Notes: generated by a model from the sequence alone, not told the origin. A stretch of DNA of 12,414 nucleotides from Candidatus Aminicenantota bacterium (GCA_022867105.1 JALHVH010000008.1:1-12414); one strand, 5' to 3'. Shown: positions 1-6,722, numbered from the stretch's first letter. Program-made: numbers and translations.

Positions 1-100
1 CCTTGGAGATCGTCCCCTGGCGGACAAGCGACCGGATATACTCTGAGCCTGGAATGAGCGACCCATAGGTCGTTGTAGCTTGTAGAAACATAGTAACACC

Positions 101-137
101 TATCTTACCCTAGATGTCACTAATGTATCTGACCCTA
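101..137. repeat. Imperfect 12-bp direct repeat upstream of kdgK
   Basis: TATCTTACCCTA (101-112) recurs as TATCTGACCCTA (126-137), with 11 of 12 bases identical and starts 25 bp apart. It lies 100-135 bp before the kinase start in the AT-richer part of the upstream region. Tandem sites of this kind often bind a regulator, but no known operator was recognised. Confidence 0.4.
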
Positions 138-221
138 CACATGCCATGGGCCCGGATGGGAACCTGGATTTTCCGCTCGAGGTGTGATATTCCTCATGGG
201 GCCGGGCATGGGCCGCGGACC

Positions 222-229
222 GGAGGAGG
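222..229 (+). promoter_or_regulatory. Shine-Dalgarno site that fixes the kdgK start
   Basis: GGAGGAGG ends 7 bases before the ATG at 237. This strong site, together with the point where PfkB-family similarity begins, supports ATG 237 rather than the in-frame ATG at 114. Confidence 0.8.
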
Positions 230-236
230 TCCCGTT

Positions 237-1265
237 ATGAGAACCGTTGCCGTATTCGGCGAGATCCTGTTGCGGCTTTCCCCTCTCGGGAAGGAACGCC
301 TTTTCCAGTCCTCCCGTCTGGAAGCCCGCTTCGGGGGCGCGGAGGCCAATGTCGCCGTTTCCCTGACCTTGTTCGGACACCAGGTCCGATACATCTCCAT
401 CGTTCCGGCCGGCGAGTTCGGCGATGCGGCCCTGGCCGAACTCAGGCGGTTCGGCGTGGGAACCGATCACGTCGTCCGTCAGGGGACGCGCCTGGGGCTC
501 TATTTCGCGGAGACCGGTGCGGACCAGAGGCCTTCCAGGGTGTTCTATGACCGGGAGCACTCAGGGATTGCCGACGCAACCCCAGGTGTGATCGGCTGGG
601 CCCGTTCGCTGGAGGGGGCCGGCTGGTTCCATGTGAGCGGCATCACGCCGGCGACAGGCCCGGGCCCCGCGGACCTGACGATCGAGGCTGTCAGCCTGGC
701 GAAAACCATGGGGATCACGGTTTCCGTGGACCTCAACTACAGGGCGAAGCTTTGGAAATACGGCCGGACCGCCCCGGAGATCATGAGGGAGATCGTGAAA
801 AATGCCGATATCGTCTTCGCCAACGAGGAGGACTGTCAGAAGGCCCTGGGGATCGAGGCCGGCGGCTGGACCTCGGGCGGCGCTCCCGATCCTATCGCGA
901 TCGAAGACCTGACGCGCCGGGTCATGGAGGCCTTCCCCAACCTGTCCAAGATCGCCGTCAGCCTCCGCGAAAGCCGGAGCGCCGACAACAACGGCTGGTC
1001 CGGAGTCCTCAGGAACCGGGAGGGTTTTCTTCGCGGGCCGAAACACGAGATCCGGGACATCGTCGACAGGATCGGGAGCGGGGACGCTTTCGCCGCCGGT
1101 TTCATTCACGGCCTGGACTTGTTCGGGGAAGACGTGAAGGCCCTCGAGTTTGCCCTCGCCGCGTCCTGCCTGAAGCACTCCATCCCCGGGGATTTCAACC
1201 TGGTCGCCGAAAAAGAGGTCCTGGCGCTCATGGCGGGGGACCGTTCGGGAAGGGTGCAGCGCTAG
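237..1265 (+). CDS. kdgK: 2-keto-3-deoxygluconate kinase (PfkB/ribokinase family)
   Basis: The 342-residue protein is predicted to phosphorylate 2-keto-3-deoxygluconate (KDG) with ATP to give KDPG, a cytosolic step in breakdown of hexuronates, pectin or alginate. The PfkB N-terminal glycine-rich signature is at residues 33-47 (GGAEANVAVSLTLFG). The C-terminal signature DRIGSGDAFAAGF spans 277-289, with D283 as the expected catalytic base. The segment VDLNYRAKLWKY (164-175) and the late SIPGDFNLV (315-323) are typical of KDG kinases rather than of ribokinase or fructokinase. Length is normal for the family (about 310-345). ATG 237 was chosen for its strong Shine-Dalgarno site. The aldolase gene follows after 10 bases, so the two are almost certainly one operon and the pair supports the KDG assignment. 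A kinase for a related keto-deoxy sugar acid is the main alternative. Confidence 0.87.
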   Translation: MRTVAVFGEILLRLSPLGKERLFQSSRLEARFGGAEANVAVSLTLFGHQVRYISIVPAGEFGDAALAELRRFGVGTDHVVRQGTRLGLYFAETGADQRPSRVFYDREHSGIADATPGVIGWARSLEGAGWFHVSGITPATGPGPADLTIEAVSLAKTMGITVSVDLNYRAKLWKYGRTAPEIMREIVKNADIVFANEEDCQKALGIEAGGWTSGGAPDPIAIEDLTRRVMEAFPNLSKIAVSLRESRSADNNGWSGVLRNREGFLRGPKHEIRDIVDRIGSGDAFAAGFIHGLDLFGEDVKALEFALAASCLKHSIPGDFNLVAEKEVLALMAGDRSGRVQR

Positions 1266-1275
1266 GGGGGGGACG

Positions 1276-1911
1276 ATGACTCGCAACGAGGCGCTCAAGA
1301 TCATCCTGGATTCCAAGGTCATCGCCGTCATCCGGATGGCCGACAGCCGGAAACTTTTCAAGGTCATCGAGGCGGTCAGGCGCGGGGGGATCCGGGCGGT
1401 CGAGATAACCATGACGATTCCCGGGGCCATCGACATCATCCGGGCCCTGGCCGTGGAAAAGCCTGAGGGTGCCCTTCTCGGCGCCGGGACCGTTCTCGAC
1501 GCCCGGAGCGCGGACGCGGTCATCAAGGCCGGAGCGGACTTCGTGGTCTCGCCGGTTCTTAACCTCAAAATGGTCCGGGCGTGCCGGGCCAACGACAGGT
1601 TCGTCGCCCCGGGCGCTTTTTCACCGACGGAGATCTTGACCGCATGGGAGAACGGGGCCGACGTGGTCAAGGTTTTTCCCGCCACATCGCTTGGGCCTAA
1701 GTTCTTCAAGGACATTCGCGGGCCTCTGCCCCATGTCAGGCTTATGCCGACGGGAGGCGTGAACGCCGAAAACGCCAAGGACTTCATCGAAGCCGGCGCC
1801 TGCTGTGTCGCCATCGGGACGGCCCTCCTGGACCCGAAGACGATCGAGCAGGAGGATTGGGATGCCTTGGCCCGGAAAGCCCGCGAGCTCGTCGATTCGC
1901 TCGGGGACTGA
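1276..1911 (+). CDS. eda: KDPG/4-hydroxy-2-oxoglutarate aldolase family protein
   Basis: The 211-residue class I aldolase is predicted to cleave KDPG to pyruvate and glyceraldehyde 3-phosphate, completing the route begun by the kinase just upstream. VIAVIR (15-20) opens the barrel. The general acid/base Glu is E43 in AVEITMT. The Schiff-base Lys is K132 in DVVKVFPA. The phosphate-binding end is PTGGVN (158-163) and AIGTALLD (179-186). Length matches the family (about 205-215). The Arg that follows the catalytic Glu in the E. coli enzyme (R49 in EVTLR) is absent: this protein reads EITMT, as in many Eda-like aldolases, so exact substrate preference is less certain than the fold. It starts 10 bases after the kinase stop, behind a G-run that can serve as ribosome binding site. 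A weak terminator candidate follows. Confidence 0.85.
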   Translation: MTRNEALKIILDSKVIAVIRMADSRKLFKVIEAVRRGGIRAVEITMTIPGAIDIIRALAVEKPEGALLGAGTVLDARSADAVIKAGADFVVSPVLNLKMVRACRANDRFVAPGAFSPTEILTAWENGADVVKVFPATSLGPKFFKDIRGPLPHVRLMPTGGVNAENAKDFIEAGACCVAIGTALLDPKTIEQEDWDALARKARELVDSLGD

Positions 1912-1928
1912 ACGCGATCCGGTTTTTT
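1894..1928 (+). terminator. Weak candidate terminator after eda
   Basis: GATTCGC (1894-1900) can pair with GCGATC (1914-1919), leaving one bulged T. Six Ts follow at 1923-1928 after a CCGG. The stem is short and begins inside the end of eda, so this is a modest prediction. It fits the independent promoters that begin just downstream. Confidence 0.35.
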
Positions 1929-1940
1929 CTACTGGACGTG

Positions 1941-1968
1941 TTGATTTTTTCAATACCCGTGCTATAAT
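1941..1968 (+). promoter_or_regulatory. Sigma70-like promoter P1
   Basis: TTGATT (1941-1946), a 16-bp spacer and a perfect TATAAT (1963-1968) preceded by TGC, so it is also an extended -10. Transcription would start near 1975. No start codon lies at the expected start point. The transcript would begin with the two hairpins described next, about 175 bases before the transporter start. Confidence 0.65.
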
Positions 1969-1974
1969 ACGTTC

Positions 1975-2100
1975 AAGACTTCACTTGGCTGGCTGTGTGA
2001 AGTATTGAAGATACCCTCCTTCAATATCCCCTTTTAATTAAACATTTCCCCAAAACCCAACAGCCAGCACTTACCCTCCCCGGCCGCCCAAGCCGGCTTT
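1975..2100 (+). ncRNA. Candidate structured leader or small RNA upstream of the MFS gene
   Basis: The expected P1 transcript contains two perfect hairpins: ACTTCAC (1978-1984)/GTGAAGT (1997-2003), and TATTGAAG (2003-2010)/CTTCAATA (2019-2026). Nine bases of the first loop, GCTGGCTGT (1988-1996), are exactly complementary to ACAGCCAGC (2060-2068), which would allow a pseudoknot. A third stem, CCGGC (2080-2084)/GCCGG (2092-2096), is followed by CTTTCG and could end the RNA. No coding potential of interest is seen. It could be a cis-acting switch for the transporter or a free small RNA, since a second promoter restarts transcription at the gene itself. No known riboswitch class was recognised. 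Confidence 0.35.
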
Positions 2101-2112
2101 CGACAGCCCTAT

Positions 2113-2142
2113 TTGACATCTCCTTTTTCCTCATCTTACAAT
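2113..2142 (+). promoter_or_regulatory. Sigma70-like promoter P2, start-proximal for the MFS gene
   Basis: A perfect TTGACA (2113-2118), an 18-bp spacer and TACAAT (2137-2142). The expected start point (about 2149-2152) coincides with the ATG at 2152, so the mRNA would have a leader of 0-3 bases. The TTG of this -35 box is in frame with the gene and could be mistaken for its start codon. Confidence 0.65.
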
Positions 2143-2151
2143 CATGCTCCC

Positions 2152-3348
2152 ATGCCCCAAGAGGACGCCCGTGCCGGGAGTTTCTGGAACCGCGACTTCG
2201 TCGTCGCCCTTCTCGGCTATTTCTTCCTCTACATGTCCATCTCGCTCTTCTTCCTCCTGCCCCTTTTTCTCGGACAATTCAACACGTCCAAGAGCAAGGT
2301 CGGGCTGATCATGGGGATCCACAGCGTCATGGCCATCCTGGTCCGGCCGTTCTTCGGCCGTATGATCGACGTCCGGGGAGGGAAGAGGATCTCCCTTTGG
2401 GGGATGGGGATCCTCATCGCCGCGACCCCGTTGTTCCATCTGGTCCGGGATGCCGGCGCGTTCCCTCTGTTCTTAAGGGCCCTGTCCGGCGTGGGCTGGG
2501 GGATCAGCATGACGGCCACGATCTCCCTCTGCTCCGACCTGTCGCCGGCCCAGAGCCTGGCTAAGTCCATGGGCATCATCGGTATCGCGGGGCTCGTCGC
2601 CAACGCCCTCGGCCCGCTCGCGGCCGAAGAGATCATCCACGGGTTTGGTTACGGCGCCCTGTTCAACGCGGCCCTGCTGTTTCTCGCTGCCTCGCTGGCC
2701 TGCATCCTTCTTACCCGAGAGATACCGAGGGCGGAGGCCGGCAAGCCCTCAGAACCGCGATTCCTGAGGACCGTTCCCGTCTGGGCCCTCCTGATCATCT
2801 CGGCCATGCCCGCCTTTCATGGGGCCGTCCGGGGGACGATGATCTACTTCATCGCTCTCTTCGGCAAGTCCATCGACATCGGCCGGGTCGGCCCGTTCTT
2901 CGTGGTGTTTTCCCTGGCCGCCATCCTCACCCGCTTCGGCCTGGGGGACCTCTCAGACCGCCGCGGCCGCAAACGGATCATCTTCCTTTCAGCGGTGATC
3001 ATCAGCCTCAACCTGTTCGCGATCTCCCAGGTCCGGACGTTCGGCATGCTGCTCGTGACGGGATTCATTGGCGGGCTGGGACAGGGGCTGATCTTCCCGG
3101 CGTTGAGCACTTACATCGTTGATTTCATGGGTCGCGAGAACAAGGGCTTGGCCATCAGCTTCTATCTGTCCCTCTTTGACGTTGGGATGGGGCTGGGTTC
3201 GCCGTTCTTCGGCTGGATCTCCGACAGGCTCGGATACCGGAAGATGTACATGGCGGCGGGCCTTTTTCTCCTCGTGTCGACAATGATCTTCATGGCCAGG
3301 GCGCCCCGGACCGAAACCGATCGCGCCGCCCGGGCCCCGCGGACATAG
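2152..3348 (+). CDS. Major facilitator superfamily (MFS) transporter
   Basis: The 398-residue protein is a polytopic inner-membrane carrier of the 12-helix MFS fold. TM1 is around residues 16-38. The MFS signature loop between TM2 and TM3 is GRMIDVRGGKR (69-79), its second-half copy between TM8 and TM9 is GDLSDRRGRKR (265-275), and a third copy, GWISDRLGYRK, is at 354-364. A hydrophilic loop near 188-205 separates the halves. The substrate cannot be read from the sequence; drug or metabolite efflux and sugar-acid uptake are both possible, and proximity to the KDG genes is only a hint because the gene has its own promoters. ATG 2152 is preferred over TTG 2113, which is part of a -35 box; neither has a Shine-Dalgarno site. 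The nitroreductase gene follows after 15 bases, probably in the same operon. Confidence 0.85.
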   Translation: MPQEDARAGSFWNRDFVVALLGYFFLYMSISLFFLLPLFLGQFNTSKSKVGLIMGIHSVMAILVRPFFGRMIDVRGGKRISLWGMGILIAATPLFHLVRDAGAFPLFLRALSGVGWGISMTATISLCSDLSPAQSLAKSMGIIGIAGLVANALGPLAAEEIIHGFGYGALFNAALLFLAASLACILLTREIPRAEAGKPSEPRFLRTVPVWALLIISAMPAFHGAVRGTMIYFIALFGKSIDIGRVGPFFVVFSLAAILTRFGLGDLSDRRGRKRIIFLSAVIISLNLFAISQVRTFGMLLVTGFIGGLGQGLIFPALSTYIVDFMGRENKGLAISFYLSLFDVGMGLGSPFFGWISDRLGYRKMYMAAGLFLLVSTMIFMARAPRTETDRAARAPRT

Positions 3349-3351
3349 AAA

Positions 3352-3358
3352 GGGAGGT
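3352..3358 (+). promoter_or_regulatory. Shine-Dalgarno site selecting a GTG start
   Basis: GGGAGGT ends 5 bases before GTG 3364 but 14 bases before the in-frame ATG at 3373, so the GTG is the better start for the nitroreductase. Confidence 0.65.
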
Positions 3359-3363
3359 TACAA

Positions 3364-3942
3364 GTGAACAAAATGTATGACATCATCGTCTCAAGAAGGA
3401 CGGTCCGCCAGTTCCGGCCGGAATCCGTCCCGCGCCTGGTGCTGGAACGTATCGTCGAGGCCGGGAGGTTGGCCCCTTCGGCGGCCAACCTGCAGCCGCT
3501 CGAGTTCATCCTGGCGGACGAGGATGCCGTTCGCCGGGAGGTCTTCCCCTGCCTCAAATGGGCCGCCTACATCGCGCCGGCCGGCAACCCCGCTCCGGGG
3601 CGCGAGCCGACCGCGTACGTGATCGTCCTGGCTAATACGCAGGTCAGGGAAAAGGGCTTCGAATATGACGTCGGGGCTGCCATGGAGAACATGATCCTGG
3701 CCGGTCTGACGGAGGGGGTGGCGAGCTGCTGGCTCCTGTCCGTGGACAGGGACCGGCTCCGGGAGATCTTCACGGTGCCCGTGACCCATAAGATCGACTC
3801 GGTGCTTGCCCTGGGCTATCCCGCCGAAGAGCCTAAGGTTGAGGAACTCAAAGATTCATGCAGATACTGGAAAGAAGCCGACGGCACCTTCCATGTCCCG
3901 AAACGGAAGCTTAAGGACCTCATTCATTATGGGAAGTTCTAG
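3364..3942 (+). CDS. Nitroreductase-family flavoprotein (NAD(P)H-dependent, FMN-binding)
   Basis: The 192-residue protein has the short nitroreductase fold, a soluble dimer that uses FMN and NAD(P)H. The FMN phosphate motif SRRTVRQF is at 10-17. AGRLAPSAANLQP (33-45) is the conserved flavin-contacting segment. GAAMENMILAGLTEGVASCW (104-123) is the family helix followed by the dimer-interface region, and VLALGYPAEEP (147-157) is the C-terminal flavin motif. About 30 more residues, basic and ending in HYGKF, form a tail that may clasp the partner subunit, as in other members. The real substrate is unknown; families of this kind reduce quinones, nitro compounds, enones or iodotyrosines. The gene starts at GTG behind a good ribosome binding site and follows the MFS gene closely, so the two may act together, for example in detoxification; this is inference. 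Confidence 0.85.
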   Translation: MNKMYDIIVSRRTVRQFRPESVPRLVLERIVEAGRLAPSAANLQPLEFILADEDAVRREVFPCLKWAAYIAPAGNPAPGREPTAYVIVLANTQVREKGFEYDVGAAMENMILAGLTEGVASCWLLSVDRDRLREIFTVPVTHKIDSVLALGYPAEEPKVEELKDSCRYWKEADGTFHVPKRKLKDLIHYGKF

Positions 3943-3976
3943 GGCTTCCCGGAGTATCGAAGTTTTTATTCTCCGG
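3931..3976. terminator. Overlapping inverted repeats between convergent genes, possible bidirectional terminator
   Basis: GGGAAG (3931-3936) and CTTCCC (3945-3950) form a perfect 6-bp stem whose 8-base loop contains the nitroreductase stop codon. CCGGAG (3949-3954) and CTCCGG (3971-3976) form a second 6-bp stem that spans the pmbA stop codon. Five Ts (3963-3967) lie in the second loop, about 12 bases after the first stem. The two hairpins share bases 3949-3950 and so compete. Termination of both convergent operons within these 46 bases is plausible, though neither hairpin has a textbook T-tract. Confidence 0.35.
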
Positions 3977-5285
3977 CGACGGTCATTTCGGCGACCTTGA
4001 TCGTCGGGCCGGTGACAGGGCTTAGGAATTCAATATCCCTGCCGACCATCTCGACGCCTTTGAGGAGCGTCCCCAGGTTCCCCGAAATGGTGATCTCCGA
4101 GACCGGATAAGCGACCTCGCCGTCCTCGATCCAGAGGCCGAAGGCCCCCCGCGAGATGTCGCCCGTGACGGAGTTCAGCCCGTGACCCAGGGTCCGGATG
4201 AGGCAGAGTCCTTCTTTCGTGGATTTGATGATCTCCTCCGGGGTTGCTTTCCCCGGTTCGAGGAAGAAGTTATTGGGGCTGACCCCGCCGCCGTCCGCGT
4301 TCCCGGTCGTCGCGAGATTCAGTTTCCGCGCCGCGTAGGTATTGCAGATATAGTTCTTGAGAACGCCTTTGTCGACGACGACCGTCCGCCGGCTGGGAAC
4401 GCCGTCCGAGTCGAAAGGACGCGATCCGAGCTCCTTAGGCAGCAACCCGTCATCGACGACGTTGATCAAGCGGTTGCCGATCCTTTGGCCGAGCTTGTCC
4501 GTAAGGAACGACGCTTTCTGGTAGATGGCCGTCCCCGAGATGCAGGAAAAGAGGAATCCCATCAGCCAGGAGGTCATGGTCGGCTCGAAGATGACCGGGA
4601 CGTTCTTCGTTTTGATCTTCCTCGGATGGAGCTGCCGGACGGTCCTGGCCACGGCCTTCTTCGCGACCTCCTCGGGTGGGGCTAGGTCCTTAAAAAACCT
4701 TTTGGAGGAGGACCAGGAGTCCTCGACCCGGTCATTCGTGCCGCCCGCTTGGAGGCCGACGCTCAGGCCGCAATAGGTCTGGCTGTATTCGCCGATGAAC
4801 CCGTTGGAATTCGCCAGCACGATCCTCGCCTCATCGCTGACGAAGCCGGCGCCGTAGGAGTTCGTGATGCGCTTGTCCTTGAGGGCGATCCGTTCCGTCT
4901 CGAGGGCCAGGCCGATCTTTGTCTTGGAGTCGACGGCGGGGAGCTCGGGATCGTAAAGGCGGAGCGATGCGGCATCGATGGTCGATGGAGTCAGGGGCGC
5001 GAGTCCCGAATATTCATCGGGCTCGGCCAGCTCCGCCCTCCGGACGGCGTTCCGAACGAGGCGGCGCAGTGTCCCCAGGGAAAGGTCCGAAGAGCCTGCG
5101 AAGGCCGTTTTCTTGTCCTTGATCACCCTCAGCCCCAGGACCCTGGACCCCGCCTCTACGAGATTTTCGATCTTGCCGCGGCGGATGTCGACGCTGAACT
5201 CGCGGCCCTCAACGACGGAGACTTCGATCTCTCCGGCGCCTTCGGCCTTCCCCCAGGCGATGAGCTTTTCGGCCAAATCCCTCAT
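3966..5285 (-). CDS. pmbA: PmbA/TldE family subunit of the TldD-TldE metallopeptidase
   Basis: The 439-residue cytosolic protein belongs to the U62/PmbA family (E. coli PmbA/TldE is about 450 residues). TldE is the non-catalytic partner that forms a heterodimer with TldD; together they degrade unfolded or flexible peptides and mature some ribosomal peptides. The N-terminal domain begins MRDLAEKLIAWGKAEGAGEI. The C-terminal domain contains GNADGGGVSPNNF and then GHGLNSVTGDISRGAFGLW, characteristic of PmbA. As expected for this subunit, no HExxxH zinc motif is present. The ATG at 5285-5283 overlaps the tldD stop (ATGA) and has AGGAGG just upstream, so translation is coupled. The same frame stays open upstream to 5654, but that part is only a shifted reading of tldD. 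No peptide substrate gene was seen nearby. Confidence 0.92.
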   Translation of the reverse strand: MRDLAEKLIAWGKAEGAGEIEVSVVEGREFSVDIRRGKIENLVEAGSRVLGLRVIKDKKTAFAGSSDLSLGTLRRLVRNAVRRAELAEPDEYSGLAPLTPSTIDAASLRLYDPELPAVDSKTKIGLALETERIALKDKRITNSYGAGFVSDEARIVLANSNGFIGEYSQTYCGLSVGLQAGGTNDRVEDSWSSSKRFFKDLAPPEEVAKKAVARTVRQLHPRKIKTKNVPVIFEPTMTSWLMGFLFSCISGTAIYQKASFLTDKLGQRIGNRLINVVDDGLLPKELGSRPFDSDGVPSRRTVVVDKGVLKNYICNTYAARKLNLATTGNADGGGVSPNNFFLEPGKATPEEIIKSTKEGLCLIRTLGHGLNSVTGDISRGAFGLWIEDGEVAYPVSEITISGNLGTLLKGVEMVGRDIEFLSPVTGPTIKVAEMTVAGE

Positions 5286-6715
5286 CTCTGGCCTCCTACC
5301 GTCATCCGGGAGATCTTCATCGTCGGACAGCCGTCGTTCACCGGGACGTCCTGCCCTTCCTTGCTGCAGGTCCCCGTCTGGAGCCCGAAGGCCAGGTCGG
5401 AGCCGACCATGCTGAGGTTCTTGAGGATGTCGATATTCGTCCCGATGAGCGTCGCCTGCTTGACCGGGGACGTGAGCTTTCCGTCTTCGATGAGGCGGCC
5501 CAGGCTGACCGAGAACGTGAACTTTCCCGAATCCTCCACCTGGCCGCCCTGGAGGCTCTCGACATAAAAGCCCTTGCGGACCGAGGCCAGGATCTCGTCC
5601 CGGGCGTATTCGCCTCGGTCGATGTAGGTGTTGGCCATCCGGGGGATGGGCCAATGACTGAAGTCCTGCCTCCGGCCGTGGCCGGTGAGGGGCCGCTTCA
5701 TGAGTCCGGCCGAGAGCCGGTCCTGGAGGAGCCCCCGGACGACACCCTTTTCGATGAGGAGCGTCTTGCGCGGGACGGTCCCTTCGTCGTCGATGTCGTA
5801 GGAACCACGGGAATGAGGGATGGTCGGATCGTCATAGATCGTGATCTGCTCCGTCCCGACCTTCCTCCCCATCTTGTTCCAAAAGATGGACGTTTTCTTG
5901 CGGTTAAAGTCGGCCTCGAGAAGATGGCCGACGGCTTCGTGGATAAGAACTCCGCTGTGCCCCGGGGAGAGGACGATGGGCATCTCCCCGGCCGGGGCGT
6001 CGACGGCGTCGAGGAGGAGGACGGCTTCGCGGGCGGCCTCCTCGCCGATCCGGCGGGGCGTAAGGACATCCTTGAAAACCTCCAACCCGGCGCGGCCTCC
6101 GCCTCCCCAATAGCCGAACTCCCGGCGGCCGTCCTTCCCGGCGATGGCGACGCAGGTAAGCCTGACCATGGGCCGGACGTCCCGGACAAGAAGACCCTCG
6201 GAATTGGCCACGACGACATATTGGACGCTGTCCTGAAGCGAGGCCTTGACCTTCTGGATCTTCAAGTCGAAGGACTTGGCGGCGCCGTAGGCCTCCCGGA
6301 CAAGGGCGATCTTTTTCTCCATACCCGCCATATGGGCCGGCCGGAGAACGGGGCAACAGCTCGGGCGGCGCGAAGGATGCCGGAATCGGAGGGGAGCGGG
6401 CTTGAATTTCCCCGAGGCGATGGACGCGGCCGTCAGGGCGGCCTTCTGGACTTTCTCAAGGGAGAGGTCGTTGGTGTATCCGAAGCCGGTCTTGTCGCCG
6501 GATAGAACCCGTATTCCCATGCCGACGCCGATCGTCTCGGCCGTCTCCTTGATGATGTCGTCTTCCATATGGATGAAATCATAGGCGCGGTATTCCAGGA
6601 AGACCTCGGCGAAGTCGCCTCCCCGGGAGAGGGCGAAGACCAGAGTTGTCCTGAGGTCCTCCTTGGACAGGCCGAAATGGTCTACGAAGGGCAACGGTTC
6701 AGGAACGTTTCTCAT
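5282..6715 (-). CDS. tldD: TldD metallopeptidase, catalytic subunit of TldD-TldE
   Basis: The protein is 477 residues from ATG 6715 (480 from ATG 6724), against 481 in E. coli. The zinc site is intact: HEAVGH at 259-264 gives two His ligands and the catalytic Glu, and Cys450 in TGTCSKEGQ matches the third ligand (C454 in E. coli). Other family segments are RGSYDIDDEGT, LTGHGRRQ, PRMANTY and the final MTVGG. Start choice: the ATG at 6724 lies inside a TATAAT box, while ATG 6715 is 7 bases after it with no Shine-Dalgarno site, so a leaderless start at 6715 is preferred. The gene overlaps pmbA by 4 bases. Oddity: residues 111-122 (FRHPSRRPSCCP, codons 6385-6350) look like an out-of-frame stretch (see findings). 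The active site lies outside it and should be functional. Confidence 0.92.
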   Translation of the reverse strand: MRNVPEPLPFVDHFGLSKEDLRTTLVFALSRGGDFAEVFLEYRAYDFIHMEDDIIKETAETIGVGMGIRVLSGDKTGFGYTNDLSLEKVQKAALTAASIASGKFKPAPLRFRHPSRRPSCCPVLRPAHMAGMEKKIALVREAYGAAKSFDLKIQKVKASLQDSVQYVVVANSEGLLVRDVRPMVRLTCVAIAGKDGRREFGYWGGGGRAGLEVFKDVLTPRRIGEEAAREAVLLLDAVDAPAGEMPIVLSPGHSGVLIHEAVGHLLEADFNRKKTSIFWNKMGRKVGTEQITIYDDPTIPHSRGSYDIDDEGTVPRKTLLIEKGVVRGLLQDRLSAGLMKRPLTGHGRRQDFSHWPIPRMANTYIDRGEYARDEILASVRKGFYVESLQGGQVEDSGKFTFSVSLGRLIEDGKLTSPVKQATLIGTNIDILKNLSMVGSDLAFGLQTGTCSKEGQDVPVNDGCPTMKISRMTVGGQR

Positions 6716-6722
6716 GCGAGTC

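Larger units (their letters stand above)
1..236. other. Upstream non-coding region, possibly with the tail of a preceding gene
   Basis: No complete gene is visible here. On the + strand the frame starting at base 3 is open for 21 codons to a TAG at 66-68 and has GC-rich third positions like the genes of this window, so it could be the last codons of a gene outside the window; it is too short to identify. A perfect 5-bp hairpin (CGACC-cata-GGTCG, 59-72) lies at that stop. From about 73 to 140 the DNA is AT-richer, with a repeated TTGTAG (73-78, 80-85) and a 12-bp direct repeat (listed separately). This is probably the regulatory region of the kinase gene, but I could not pick a convincing -35/-10 pair. 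An ATG at 114 is in frame with the kinase, but the extra 41 residues do not resemble the family. Confidence 0.4.

Noticed and set aside
114..236. N-terminal extension of the KDG kinase from ATG 114
   Set aside because: The 41 extra residues do not resemble PfkB proteins, and ATG 237 has a strong Shine-Dalgarno site.
561..1814. A 417-codon open frame on the - strand across kdgK and eda
   Set aside because: It is antisense to two well-supported enzymes, and its composition (runs of R, P and G) is typical of a shadow frame.
5286..5654. Upstream extension of pmbA by 123 codons
   Set aside because: This part lies within tldD in another frame and shows no PmbA similarity; the ATG at 5285 has a Shine-Dalgarno site and overlaps the tldD stop.
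4182..6505. Several open frames of 150-280 codons on the + strand opposite tldD and pmbA
   Set aside because: They mirror the conserved - strand genes and contain no recognisable motif.
5282..6715. TldD-TldE as part of a ribosomal peptide (microcin-like) cluster
   Set aside because: No precursor peptide, cyclodehydratase or exporter gene lies beside the pair; a general peptide-degrading role is the default.
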